Below, in pieces: positions 34,520-43,093 of a DNA stretch of 64,000 nucleotides; the stretch's first letter is position 1; each line of letters begins with the position of its first letter. Both the position numbers and the translations under genes were made by a program. Source of the stretch: Planctomycetota bacterium (lineage in GTDB: Bacteria; Planctomycetota; UBA1135; UBA2386); the NCBI GenBank assembly GCA_028281765.1, contig JANQJF010000113.1:186001-250000 (forward strand), given 5' to 3'. The notes under the pieces were generated by a model. The model worked only from the letters and a program-made list of their open reading frames with translations. It had not been told where the DNA came from and ran no database searches.

Positions 34520-37177
34520 TCAGACACCGAACTGGACGGTGAGCCGGTCGCTCAGCGAGACCGGCAGCGGATGCGGGGCGCCGGGGTCGAGCAAGACCAT
34601 CTGGAAGGCGACTCCGAGCCCGATCATCACGCTGACGTCGGGCACGCCGACCTCGACGTCGAGTCGGCCCGTGGCGTCGGTCACCAGGTCGACCGTGCCG
34701 AACGGCGTCACGAGGAAGCGGCAGCCCGTGAGGCCGAGGATGTCGAGTGGCGTATCGCTCGGCGTGCCGAAGTAGAGCTGCGTCAGCGCGTCGGGGGCGG
34801 CGGCGCGCAGGGTCATCGTCGAGACTTCGCCGAGCAGCGCGGTGCCGCGCCAGCCGATCGACGGCATGCGGCCACCGGCGCCGAGGCAACCGACGCCATC
34901 GACGCGGTCGGTCGGGTGAGAGCGGCCGGGCCCATCGAAGTTCCATCCGCCGTCGTCGCGGGAGCCGATGATGACGTTGCTGAAACCGTCGCCGTCGAGA
35001 TCGCCGACGAGCGCGGCGGGGGAACCGAAGTAGGCGCTAGGTGTCGTGCGGAAGAACGTCTCGATCTCCTCGCCGTTCCGGCCCGAATGGATCGTGACGC
35101 CACCCTGCTGTGCGGACGTGTCGTCGACGAGAAAGTCGCGGTAGCCGTCGCCGTCGAAGTCCGGGCCGGCGCGGGGCACGGCGATCGCGATCCCCGGAAT
35201 CGAATAGATAACGCTGCCGTCGACGCCTGAATACACGACCAAGTCACCGTCACCGCCGACCGCCACATCGTCGAAGCCGTCGTCATCGATGTCGCCAAGG
35301 CCCGCCGCGTGCGTGATCCAGTCTTCGACAGCGGTGAACGTGTGCAGCGTGCTTCCGTCGGTGCCGGAGACCACGTGAAGATTCCCCGTTGCGGTACCGA
35401 TCGCGAGGTCGGAGACACCGTCGTTGTCGACGTCTCCGACGTTCTCCAACGTTCCTCCGAATCTCTCGAGGGGGGCGCTGCCCTGCAGTTGCCAGAGCAG
35501 CGATCCGTCGATGCCGGAGCGGCACTCGACGTAGCCCGTGGCGTTGCCGAGTCCCTCGTTGGCGCCGATTGCGTAGTCTGCGCGGCCGTCGGCGTTGACG
35601 TCGTCGAGCATGGCGACGCCGGCTCCGAGCAGATCGCCGGGGTTGCCCGTGTGGGTGCGCAAGATCGCGCCGGTGCTCGTCGAGAGCAGGCGCACGATGC
35701 CCTCGCCTTGGCCGAAATAGGAACCGATGATCACGTCATCGATGGAATCGCCGTCGATGTCCTGGCCCGAATCCAGCGTGAGTGAGGCCAGCGACTCGAA
35801 CGGTCCCCACGAGCGAATCAGCGAACCGTCGGCGCCGGCAATTGCCCGCACGTGCGTTTCGTCGAAGTCGGCGTTGGCCATGACGAAGTCCGGCACCGCA
35901 TCGGCGTCGAATCCGCCTCGGCCGATCTCCGCGCTGATGTACCATTCCGTCGAAGCGAGACCGGGCACCCGTTCGCCGCGGTCGGGTTGACCGGGGTACG
36001 CGCGGATCCGGCGGAGTGCCGTCACTGGATCGGTCTGCACGACGAGCACGTCGTCCAGGCCATTCCCATCGAGATCGAGTCCCGCCGCGAGTTGAACGAC
36101 CGACGCCGCCGTGAAGTCGTCGGCCGAGACCGGGATCCCGAATTCTGTGGACGGGTCGGCCAGCGAGTGCAGGCTCACGGTTGGATAGAACGACGAGACG
36201 GCGATGTCGGGTCGCCCGTCGCCGTTGAAATCACCGGCGTAGGACGCGAACGCACCGAGATTCGCGGTGGACGTATCGCCCTGCACGTCGAGCAGGATCG
36301 CTCCGGTGGCGCCGGAATAGACGCGGGCCAGACCCGCCGTCAGCGGCGGTGTGCCGTTCGCGCGGAACGTCGTCACGAGCACGTCGGCGTGGCCGTCGCC
36401 GTCGAAGTCCCCGGCCGTGTCGAGGCCCCAGCCGAGGCGGTCGTCCGGGGTGTCTCCTTCGAAGCGGTGAAGCCGCGTCCCGTCGGCCCCCGAGTAGACC
36501 TCGACCGAGCCCGCTTCGACTCCGTTGTCACTGTCGAAGGTTGCGGAGACCGCGAAGTCGTCGTGGCCGTCGTCGTTGGTGTCGCCGACGAACGCCACGC
36601 GATGTCCGAACCAGTCGCTGATGTCGTCACCGTCGATCGCGAAGAGCTGAGTCCCGTCGACGCCGGAGTAGACGTAGGCCCGTCCCGCGCCGACGTTCGT
36701 CGCGGGTGCGCCGACGATCACATCCGGGAAGCCGTCACCGTTCGCGTCACCGGCGCCGCCGACGCCTGTGCCGAATTCGTCACCCGGATTCGGCGAGGTG
36801 AATCCGTGGAGGACCGAGCCGTCCTCGCCGGAGACGACCCACGCGGCACCGGCCGCACCGATGACCACGTCCGGGGTGCCGTCACGGTTCACGTCTCCCG
36901 CGGCTTCGACGGAGCGACCGGTCGACGACTGGGTGCTCGGGAATGACCAGAGCACTTTCCCTGTCCGACCGGAATACATGTAGACGATTCGTTGATTCCC
37001 CGGCGCGCCGACCGCGAAGTCGTCGGCCAGGTCCCCGTCGATGTCGCCGATCATCGCGATCGCGTCGCCGAAGCCGGTTTCTGGCGCCACTTGTGGGAGC
37101 TCGTAGAGCATGTCGTAGGACTGCGCGGTCGCGGTCGCCGCGAACGCCAGCAGGAGTGGGCTGTGGATGAATCTCAT
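34520..37177 (-). CDS. Large secreted FG-GAP repeat protein with shared C-terminal domain
   Basis: An 885-residue protein with a signal peptide (about 1-19, ending TATAQ). About twelve FG-GAP repeats follow, each with a DxDGDG-type calcium loop (DIDGDLADD, DVNRDGTPD, DANGDGFPD, DTNDDGHDD, DFNGDGRPD, DVDNDGVSD, DLDGDGFSN). The final ~128 residues are the same domain as at the end of the 13349-15043 protein: GVGCLG, SIGWRGTALLG, PLDILGLTGC, TDATGRL, DPGAP, SLSD. Likely a calcium-bound exported adhesin or structural protein. It starts 80 bp from the divergent ECF sigma gene, so the pair may be linked in control. Confidence 0.8.
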   Translation of the reverse strand: MRFIHSPLLLAFAATATAQSYDMLYELPQVAPETGFGDAIAMIGDIDGDLADDFAVGAPGNQRIVYMYSGRTGKVLWSFPSTQSSTGRSVEAAGDVNRDGTPDVVIGAAGAAWVVSGEDGSVLHGFTSPNPGDEFGTGVGGAGDANGDGFPDVIVGAPATNVGAGRAYVYSGVDGTQLFAIDGDDISDWFGHRVAFVGDTNDDGHDDFAVSATFDSDNGVEAGSVEVYSGADGTRLHRFEGDTPDDRLGWGLDTAGDFDGDGHADVLVTTFRANGTPPLTAGLARVYSGATGAILLDVQGDTSTANLGAFASYAGDFNGDGRPDIAVSSFYPTVSLHSLADPSTEFGIPVSADDFTAASVVQLAAGLDLDGNGLDDVLVVQTDPVTALRRIRAYPGQPDRGERVPGLASTEWYISAEIGRGGFDADAVPDFVMANADFDETHVRAIAGADGSLIRSWGPFESLASLTLDSGQDIDGDSIDDVIIGSYFGQGEGIVRLLSTSTGAILRTHTGNPGDLLGAGVAMLDDVNADGRADYAIGANEGLGNATGYVECRSGIDGSLLWQLQGSAPLERFGGTLENVGDVDNDGVSDLAIGTATGNLHVVSGTDGSTLHTFTAVEDWITHAAGLGDIDDDGFDDVAVGGDGDLVVYSGVDGSVIYSIPGIAIAVPRAGPDFDGDGYRDFLVDDTSAQQGGVTIHSGRNGEEIETFFRTTPSAYFGSPAALVGDLDGDGFSNVIIGSRDDGGWNFDGPGRSHPTDRVDGVGCLGAGGRMPSIGWRGTALLGEVSTMTLRAAAPDALTQLYFGTPSDTPLDILGLTGCRFLVTPFGTVDLVTDATGRLDVEVGVPDVSVMIGLGVAFQMVLLDPGAPHPLPVSLSDRLTVQFGV

Positions 37178-37257
37178 GGTCTTCCCCGGGATCGAGATCG
37201 TATGTAGACGAAGCGATGGCGGCGTCGTGCGCGTCGATCGTGATACGCTCCACGCCG

Positions 37258-37899
37258 ATGACGGACGAATCCAAGCTCGGTGTCACCGTTCAGCTGTGCA
37301 TCCGCGCGCGGCGCGGTGACCAACAAGCGCTCGCCGAGCTGTACGAGCGCCACTTCGGCCGCGTGCGCCGCAGTGCTGCGTTGCGCATGGGCCGGCGGCT
37401 CAAGCAGTGTGAACAGGACATCGACGATGTCGTGCACGACGCGTTTGCGGACGTCCTGCGGAGACTGCAGGAGGGCGAGCTCGAAGGGCTCGAGACGGAC
37501 GGCGCGTTCCGCAACTATCTCGCGACGGTCGTGCTCAACGAGATCCGCGCGAAGGCGCGTCGCGCCGATACCCAGAAGCGCGGCCAGGGCCGCGAGCGAC
37601 TGTGGACGGACAGCTCCGACAGCTCGATGTCCGAGCTCTGCCAGGCGACGAACATTCCGCGCCCGAGCGAGGTCGCGCGCGTGCGCGAGATCGAGGAGCA
37701 CGTCGAGGCCGCGATGCTTCGGCTCAGCGACCGATACCGGCGCGTGCTCGACCTCGTCTATCACTGCGGGATGACTCCTGCCGAGATCGCGGCGGCTGGT
37801 CTCCTCGACGGCGAATCGAAGCCGGAGGCGATTCGCCTCATTCTGTTCCGCGCGCGCCAGCAGCTGCACGAGTCGGCGCGGGACCTGCTGGACGAGTGA
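37258..37899 (+). CDS. ECF-type RNA polymerase sigma factor
   Basis: 213 residues from ATG 37258. Region 2 is recognisable (AELYERHFGRVRRSAALRM ... DDVVHDAFADVLRRLQ), as is region 4 (LSDRYRRVLDLVYHCGMTPAEIAAAGLLDGES ... RARQQLHESAR), with the longer linker (about 90-140) seen in planctomycete ECF groups. No anti-sigma gene is next to it. It is divergent from the FG-GAP gene and convergent with the beta-helix gene, with which it shares a hairpin over the stop codons. It probably drives a small regulon of envelope genes, perhaps its divergent neighbour. Confidence 0.85.
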   Translation: MTDESKLGVTVQLCIRARRGDQQALAELYERHFGRVRRSAALRMGRRLKQCEQDIDDVVHDAFADVLRRLQEGELEGLETDGAFRNYLATVVLNEIRAKARRADTQKRGQGRERLWTDSSDSSMSELCQATNIPRPSEVARVREIEEHVEAAMLRLSDRYRRVLDLVYHCGMTPAEIAAAGLLDGESKPEAIRLILFRARQQLHESARDLLDE

Positions 37900-37926
37900 G
37901 CGCCTACTCGAGATGGCGCTCACTCG
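37893..37926. terminator. Perfect 12-bp hairpin spanning two convergent stop codons
   Basis: CGAGTGAGCGCC (37893-37904) and GGCGCTCACTCG (37915-37926) are exact complements with a 10-nt loop that itself contains CTCGAG. The left arm includes the TGA of the sigma-factor gene and the right arm includes the TGA of the convergent beta-helix gene. It can serve as a two-way terminator. A T-tract is lacking on both sides. Confidence 0.7.
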
Positions 37927-39080
37927 AGGATGACGCCGACGGCGTTGGTCAGCTCGAAGACCGAGCCGTTGGTCAGCGCCTGGAGCGTGACGCCGAGGCC
38001 GGCGTTGCCGGCGGCGGGCGGGATCGGAATCGACAGTGAGAACTGGCCCGTGCCGTCGATCGATCCCGACAGGATCGGGGCGAGCGTCGGCAGATGGATC
38101 CAGAACGCGCCGAACGGCGGAACCGCGAGGCGCTGTCCCGGCAAGCCGATGAAGATGCCGAAGACGTCACCCGGTTCCGACTGAAGGCCGACGTCGAGTG
38201 TCCCGGATTCGAAGTCGGCCGAGAACAGCGCCATGTCGCGCTCGACGATCGACGCCATGTTGAACGCCGGGCTGTTGAGCGAGACGTCGGGATCGATCTC
38301 GAGCGTCGTGTTGCCCTGGCCGTTGATCGCGTGCGCGACGAACGTGCCGAAAATGTAGGTGCCGCCGAAGATCGTCGCGTTCGCGTCGCCGCGGACGATG
38401 AAGTGCGACTGCCATCCTCGTAGGCCGTCGGCGGCGGGCGCATGGCCACCACCCTCACTGCCGGCGATCACGCACTGGTTGAGTTCGACGGTCGAGTTGT
38501 CCGCCTGCACTCCGGGCGAGATCGGCCCGAAGTCGTACGCCAAGAACGACGAGTGCGACGCGGTCACCGTCGAGTCGGTGCACGTCATCATCGCGCGGAC
38601 GAGCGAGTCGTGAACCGAAACGGAGGCACACTGCGTGAGCGCGAGTCCGCCCCCGGGCGTCGCGGCTTCGATCGTGATGCTGTCGAACACGAGTTGCCCG
38701 GCACACGATGTCGCCTCGACGCCGGCGGCGCCGAACAGCGGCGACGTGCCGTTGAACGTGATGTCGCGGATCGTCAGCGTCTGGCCGGCGCCGATTCCCG
38801 AGATTTGCATCGCCGGGCCACCGAAGCTCTGAGAGACCGTCGCGCCGGTTTCCCCTAGGACGCGGATGGCCTTGTCGATCAGCGTGGTCGAGTAGTCGCC
38901 GCTGCGGACGCGGATCGTGTCGCCGTTCGTCGCGGCCGCGACGGCCGCCGGGAGGTCCGTGAAGTCGGTGCCCGGTCCGTTGAACTCATCGACGACCCAG
39001 GTCGTCTGGGCCCGGACCTGGGCGAGGGGGGCGAACGGGGCGAGGACGAGGAGGAACGCTGCCGTCTTGGTGTGCTGCAT
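37920..39080 (-). CDS. Secreted parallel-beta-helix protein with shared C-terminal domain
   Basis: 386 residues from ATG 39080, which begins a signal peptide (about 1-25, ending VRAQ). The extended upstream reading frame has no signal and runs through the divergent promoter. Residues about 25-280 carry a pectate-lyase-like right-handed helix pattern (DTIRVRSGDYSTTLIDKAIRVLGE, LTIRDITFNGTSPL, DNSTVELNQCVIAGS), a fold often used by pectinolytic or surface proteins. No catalytic residues stand out. The final ~85 residues (EPGDVFGIFIGLPGQ ... LTNAVGVILE) resemble the shared secreted domain. Confidence 0.7.
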   Translation of the reverse strand: MQHTKTAAFLLVLAPFAPLAQVRAQTTWVVDEFNGPGTDFTDLPAAVAAATNGDTIRVRSGDYSTTLIDKAIRVLGETGATVSQSFGGPAMQISGIGAGQTLTIRDITFNGTSPLFGAAGVEATSCAGQLVFDSITIEAATPGGGLALTQCASVSVHDSLVRAMMTCTDSTVTASHSSFLAYDFGPISPGVQADNSTVELNQCVIAGSEGGGHAPAADGLRGWQSHFIVRGDANATIFGGTYIFGTFVAHAINGQGNTTLEIDPDVSLNSPAFNMASIVERDMALFSADFESGTLDVGLQSEPGDVFGIFIGLPGQRLAVPPFGAFWIHLPTLAPILSGSIDGTGQFSLSIPIPPAAGNAGLGVTLQALTNGSVFELTNAVGVILE

Positions 39081-39260
39081 TTGCGTGGATTCCCGAATGA
39101 GAGCGAGGGTTGAACCAGCATCGAGCGTGCCAGCCCGGACGAGAATCGCCCGGGTCGCGCATCTTGCGATCATACCTCGACTTGGGGCGTTCGGGTCGAT
39201 GGCACCGCCGGTTGGCCGTCCGGAATCCGCCGGGGATCCGTCCGTTCTCCGTCGCCGGGC

Positions 39261-39294
39261 TAGACAATTCAGACATTTCAGTCGATACTGAAAT
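39261..39294 (+). promoter_or_regulatory. Promoter with overlapping inverted-repeat operator for the MarR/GbsR gene
   Basis: ATTTCAGT (39275-39282) and ACTGAAAT (39287-39294) form an exact 8-bp inverted repeat around CGAT. A -35-like TAGACA (39261-39266) and a -10-like GATACT (39284-39289) lie 17 bp apart, so the -10 would sit inside the repeat. The expected start of transcription falls at about 39296, almost on the ATG at 39297, so the message may be leaderless. MarR-class regulators bind such palindromes and often repress themselves. Confidence 0.6.
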
Positions 39295-39296
39295 AT

Positions 39297-39827
39297 ATGA
39301 ACATGACGCCGGCAGTCGAGCGGTTCGTGCAGCACTGGGGAGAGATGGGCCCGCGGTGGGGCGTCAACCGGAGCGTCGCTCAGGTGCACGCCCTGCTCTA
39401 CCTGGCTCCGGAACCGGTGCCGGCCGAGGACATCGCGGAGGCACTCGGCATCGCGCGTTCCAACGTCAGCATGTGCCTGAAGGAGCTGCAGGGGTGGGGC
39501 ATCATCCGGGTCACGCGCAACCGCGGCGATCGACGCGACCACTTCGCGAGCCTGCAGGACGTGTGGGAGCTGTTCCGCGTCGTGCTCGACGAACGGAAGA
39601 AGCGGGAAGTCGATCCGACGCTCCAGGTGTTGCGCGAATGCCTCGAACTCGCCGACAAGGGCCGCGGCGCGACCAACGAGATCGTGGCGACGCGACTCCG
39701 CGCGATGTCGGGCTTCTTCGATACGGCCTCGGCGTGGTACCACCACGTCCGGGCGCTGCCGCTGCCTGCCCTGAAGGCGTTTCTCAAGACCGGGGCCAAG
39801 CTCCGGGGATGGTTGGCGAGATCATGA
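39297..39827 (+). CDS. GbsR/MarR-family transcriptional regulator
   Basis: 176 residues. A winged-helix domain at about residues 18-85 has a recognition helix (AEDIAEALGIARSNVSMCLKELQGWGIIRVT) and a wing (RGDRRDHFAS). The C-terminal helices (about 95-176) suit dimerisation, as in GbsR. A second ATG follows two codons later. It is the first gene of a five-gene run with 4-base overlaps, and an inverted repeat lies directly upstream, so self-repression and control of the operon are likely. The ligand is unknown; the downstream lipid and thiol genes suggest a membrane or lipid signal. Confidence 0.85.
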   Translation: MNMTPAVERFVQHWGEMGPRWGVNRSVAQVHALLYLAPEPVPAEDIAEALGIARSNVSMCLKELQGWGIIRVTRNRGDRRDHFASLQDVWELFRVVLDERKKREVDPTLQVLRECLELADKGRGATNEIVATRLRAMSGFFDTASAWYHHVRALPLPALKAFLKTGAKLRGWLARS

Positions 39828-40201
39828 CGCGTGGATTCGTGTGCTACGACGCGCGCTGCCCGATGTGCGCGCGGTTCGCACGCCGGCTCGGCGGCTTCGT
39901 TCGGCGGCGAGGTTTCCGGCTCGTGCCGCTGCAGCGGTCGTGGGTGCAGCGGCGACTCGACGCGGATCCGAAACCGGTGCTCGACGAGATCCAGCTGCTC
40001 CTCGAGGACGGGCGCAGGCTGGGCGGCGTCGATGCGTTGCTCTACCTCGGGCGTCGCGTCTGGTGGGCGTGGCCGGTGGCGGTCGTGCTCGGCTTGCCGG
40101 GGCTGCGCGGTCTGACGCGCCGCGCGTATGCCTGGGTCGCTCGCCATCGAATGGGAATCTCGCAGTTCTGCGGTCTCGATGCCTGCCGGAGGACGGTGTG
40201 A
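39824..40201 (+). CDS. DCC-family thiol-disulfide-oxidoreductase-like protein (DUF393)
   Basis: 125 residues from ATG 39824, overlapping the regulator stop by 4 bp. The family motif is present as CYDARCPMC near the N-terminus (usual form DGxCPxC), followed by basic helices and FRLVPLQ. In the middle are a DG-type turn (LLEDGRRLGGVDALLYL) and a hydrophobic stretch. DCC proteins have a thioredoxin-like fold; their substrates are mostly unknown. Genes of this family are often found beside lipid or transport genes. Confidence 0.85.
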   Translation: MTRGFVCYDARCPMCARFARRLGGFVRRRGFRLVPLQRSWVQRRLDADPKPVLDEIQLLLEDGRRLGGVDALLYLGRRVWWAWPVAVVLGLPGLRGLTRRAYAWVARHRMGISQFCGLDACRRTV

Positions 40202-40938
40202 TCACGACTCCGTGGGTTTGGACGTGGGGCCTGGCCCTCGCGGTGATCGCCGTCGCGAAGGTCGTGATCGGCCGCGAGTATGGTCGCGTCTCGCTGCAGT
40301 GGTGGGGGTGGCCGGGAATGAACCCCGAGCAGTTCCACGCGGAGCCGGTCCTTGCGCCCGCCGCGGACGAGGTCGAGCGCACCGCCCTGTACATGGCGAT
40401 CGGTGCGCTGCTGCTATGGGGCGTCGTTCCGGCGTGCGGACATGACCACGTTGCCGCGTTGCTCGGTGCTGTCGGACTCGCTCTGCTGCTCCACTTCGGC
40501 GTCGCACGGCTCGTGTCGATCTACTGGCGTGCGCGCGGCCACGACGCGCGGCCGCTGTTCGACCGACCGTTCGCCGCGCGTTCGCTCGGTGAGTTCTGGG
40601 GCCGCCGGTGGAATCGTGCGTTCAGCGATGCCGCCCAGCGCTGGATCTTCCGTCCGCTCGCGCCTCGCGTCGGCGTGCGGTGGGCGAGCGCCGCGGTGTT
40701 CGTCGCGTCGGGCCTTGGCCACGACCTGTTGCTGTCGGTGCCAGCCGGCGGGTGGATCGGCAGCTGCACGGTCTACTTCGTCCTGCAGTGGTGCGGGCTG
40801 GTCCTGGAACGCGCCTGGCGGCGCACGCGCTGGCTGACCCTCGCCTTCGTGATCCTGCCGGCGCCGCTGCTGTTCCATCCGCCCCTGCTCGAGCGCGTCG
40901 TCTTGCCGTTCCTTCAGGTGATCGGAGCCGTGTCATGA
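40198..40938 (+). CDS. Wax-synthase-like membrane O-acyltransferase
   Basis: 246 residues from GTG 40198, overlapping the previous stop (GTGTGA). About seven membrane helices. The wax synthase/MBOAT hallmark appears as SLGEFWGRRWNRAFSDAAQRWIFRPL, and the likely catalytic His is in FVASGLGHDLLLS. This is the plant wax-synthase-like branch, which esterifies fatty alcohols or other alcohols with acyl-CoA. The bacterial substrates are not established. It is coupled at both ends, overlapping the next ATG (ATGA). Confidence 0.8.
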   Translation: MITTPWVWTWGLALAVIAVAKVVIGREYGRVSLQWWGWPGMNPEQFHAEPVLAPAADEVERTALYMAIGALLLWGVVPACGHDHVAALLGAVGLALLLHFGVARLVSIYWRARGHDARPLFDRPFAARSLGEFWGRRWNRAFSDAAQRWIFRPLAPRVGVRWASAAVFVASGLGHDLLLSVPAGGWIGSCTVYFVLQWCGLVLERAWRRTRWLTLAFVILPAPLLFHPPLLERVVLPFLQVIGAVS

Positions 40939-41330
40939 GCGAATGTCTGTTCGTCGCCGGGTTGCTGCACTTCTTCGTGCTCATCGCTTCGGCGCTCGTG
41001 CCGCAGGTTCTGGATTGGCGGCGCGACCTCGCGCAGCTGCACCCGCTGACTCGCAAGATGATCTGGGTGCACGGCATCTACATCGTGTTCGTGATCGTCG
41101 GATTCGGTGTCGTTGCGACGTGGCACGCGGATGCGCTCGCAGGTGGGACCCCGCTCGCGCGCACCGTGTGCGCGGCCATCGCCCTGTTCTGGGGTTCGCG
41201 GCTGCTGCTGCAGTACGGCGTCCTCGGTGCGTCGTCGCTGCTCGAGAAGTGGTGGCTGCGCTTGGGATACCACGGGCTGACCGTGACGTTCGGCTACTTC
41301 ACTTTTGTGTTCGGGTGGGCGGCGCTGTGA
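40935..41330 (+). CDS. Four-helix membrane protein, first of a duplicated pair
   Basis: A 131-residue protein with about four membrane helices. ATG 40935 overlaps the acyltransferase stop. It aligns with the next gene product over its whole length: DWRRDL against GWQAAI, WVHGIYIVFVIVGFGV against HVHSWFISATLVIFAV, FWGSRLLLQYG against FWALRVAIQLF. Equal length (131 residues) and adjacency show tandem duplication. Both keep a His in the VH position, which may have a role. The function is unknown. Confidence 0.8.
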   Translation: MSECLFVAGLLHFFVLIASALVPQVLDWRRDLAQLHPLTRKMIWVHGIYIVFVIVGFGVVATWHADALAGGTPLARTVCAAIALFWGSRLLLQYGVLGASSLLEKWWLRLGYHGLTVTFGYFTFVFGWAAL

Positions 41331-41722
41331 TCTGGGTGCTCTACGGCTGCGCGTCGATGCAGGTCGTGATCGCGGCGCTGAACCTCGCGCTGCCGCGAAT
41401 CCTCGGTTGGCAGGCGGCGATCGCCGCGATGCCGCTGCTCGTTCGCGAAGTGTTCCACGTCCACTCGTGGTTCATCTCCGCGACGCTCGTGATCTTCGCC
41501 GTGCTCACGTTCGCGTGTGCGGACGCGATGACGCGGGGTGATACCGAGGCCGCGATGATCGCGTGGTGTGTCGCCGCGTTCTGGGCGCTGCGGGTCGCGA
41601 TCCAGCTGTTCTACTACAGCGGTTCGCATCATCACGGGCGCCGCTTCGAGACGTTCGTGCACTGGGCGCTTCTGCTGGTGTACGGCGGCATGGCGGCGTC
41701 GTACGCAATCGCGGTGAGCTGA
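41327..41722 (+). CDS. Four-helix membrane protein, second of a duplicated pair
   Basis: 131 residues from GTG 41327, inside the stop of the previous gene (GTGA). About four helices; it resembles the preceding protein along its length but is clearly diverged. Distinctive features are YYSGSHHHGRRF near residue 105, a His-rich loop absent from the first copy, and the terminal helix. It is the last gene of the MarR-DCC-acyltransferase run and ends one base before the convergent sulfatase gene. Function unknown. Confidence 0.8.
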   Translation: MIWVLYGCASMQVVIAALNLALPRILGWQAAIAAMPLLVREVFHVHSWFISATLVIFAVLTFACADAMTRGDTEAAMIAWCVAAFWALRVAIQLFYYSGSHHHGRRFETFVHWALLLVYGGMAASYAIAVS

Positions 41723-43006
41723 CTACCCGCGTGGTGGTGCGTCGGCGAGCGCCTGCCGCAGGATCGCGAGCGCTTCCGCGGCATGGTCGTGCAGCTCGAT
41801 TCCGGCGAGCGAGTTCTTCTCCATCGGGTCGCGATGCAGGTCGAAGAAGCGACCGTCGTCGTAGAGTTTGAAACGCGTGTTGCGCACGAATCGAACCGGC
41901 CTCGACTTCGGCCGGGTCTTGGGGCGCGCGTGGTACCAGCAGTGGATAGCGGTGCGTGGCGTTCCGCGTTCGCCGAGTAGCTGCGGCGCGAAGCTCACGC
42001 CATCGCACCCCGCATCGCCAATGGTCGTGGCGCCGGTCAGTTCACACAGCGTCGGGATGAAGTCGGCGAAGTCGACGAGGTCGTTGCAGACGAACCCGCC
42101 GCGAATGCGCCCCGGCCAGCACGCGACGAGCGGGACGTGCGTGCCGGTGTCGAGAGTCGAGTTCTTGCCCCCGGCCACGTCCTTGCCACGTTGTCGTGAA
42201 CGGATCTTGCGGTGCGTCCCGTTGTCCGCCGTGAAGAGGATCAGCGTGTCGTCGGCGAGCCCGAGCTTTTCGACGTGCGCGCGAATGCGACCGACGAGAG
42301 CGTCCATGTAGGAGACCATCGCTCCGAAGTGCTTCGGGTCGTTCTTGGCCGTGCGATCCGGCGAGTCCGGCGTCGGCACGAACGGCGAGTGCACGAGCGC
42401 CATCGGGTAGTAGCAGAAGAACGGCTCGTTCCGATGCCGCTCCATGAACTCGAGCAGGAACTCGGTGTATCGGTCCGGGCCGTACACGTCACGGTCCTCC
42501 TTCACGAGCTCACCGTTGCGTTCGTAGGTCGGTCCCCAGAATCGGCTGCCGAGTTTCTCGACTTGCCACAGGCAGTGTTCGTCGAAGCCCGCTTCCTCCG
42601 GGCGTGTGCCGGAACCCCGCACGGGCGGCTTGTAGTGTTCGGCCGCGAGCAGCTGCCACTTGCCCGCGATCGCGGTCGCGTAGCCGGCCTGCTGGAACAC
42701 GTGTCCAAACGTCGGCTCGCCGCGGCGCAGGACCGAGAACGCGTCGTAGTTGCGCGCGTTGCTCTTGCCGGTCATCAGCTTGACGCGCGTCGGTGTGCAC
42801 AGCGGCTGGCTGTGGCACTGCGTGAAACGCAGCCCTTCCGCGGCCATTCGATCGATGTTGGGCGTCGCGTAGGACTCGCTGCCGTAGCACGAGAAGCCCT
42901 CGACGCCGACGTCGTCGGCCATGATCAGGATCACGTTCGGCGGGCGGCTGGTGGAAGGGGTCGCGCACGCGGTGAGCAACAGGAGGGCGGACAGCGAGCG
43001 AAGCAT
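41723..43006 (-). CDS. Formylglycine-type sulfatase (lipoprotein)
   Basis: A 427-residue enzyme. The lipoprotein signal ends in LLTAC (Cys14). Metal ligands are seen in NVILIMADDVG. The catalytic motif C70-T-P-T-R is the Cys form that a formylglycine-generating enzyme must activate. A later GKWQL and a final TADNGTH segment carry the usual Lys, Asp, Asn and His contacts. It probably hydrolyses sulfate esters of polysaccharides, as in many marine planctomycete sulfatases. The C-terminal domain has a FDLHRDPMEKNSL motif typical of arylsulfatase A. No partner anSME or FGE gene is visible here. Confidence 0.92.
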   Translation of the reverse strand: MLRSLSALLLLTACATPSTSRPPNVILIMADDVGVEGFSCYGSESYATPNIDRMAAEGLRFTQCHSQPLCTPTRVKLMTGKSNARNYDAFSVLRRGEPTFGHVFQQAGYATAIAGKWQLLAAEHYKPPVRGSGTRPEEAGFDEHCLWQVEKLGSRFWGPTYERNGELVKEDRDVYGPDRYTEFLLEFMERHRNEPFFCYYPMALVHSPFVPTPDSPDRTAKNDPKHFGAMVSYMDALVGRIRAHVEKLGLADDTLILFTADNGTHRKIRSRQRGKDVAGGKNSTLDTGTHVPLVACWPGRIRGGFVCNDLVDFADFIPTLCELTGATTIGDAGCDGVSFAPQLLGERGTPRTAIHCWYHARPKTRPKSRPVRFVRNTRFKLYDDGRFFDLHRDPMEKNSLAGIELHDHAAEALAILRQALADAPPRG

Positions 43007-43093
43007 GGAGACAGTCTAGGCCGCAGCAGGGCCCGATCCCACGCGACGGATTCGTACTCGCAATCCCGACCGTCGTCGGCCAGAGTGCCGACC

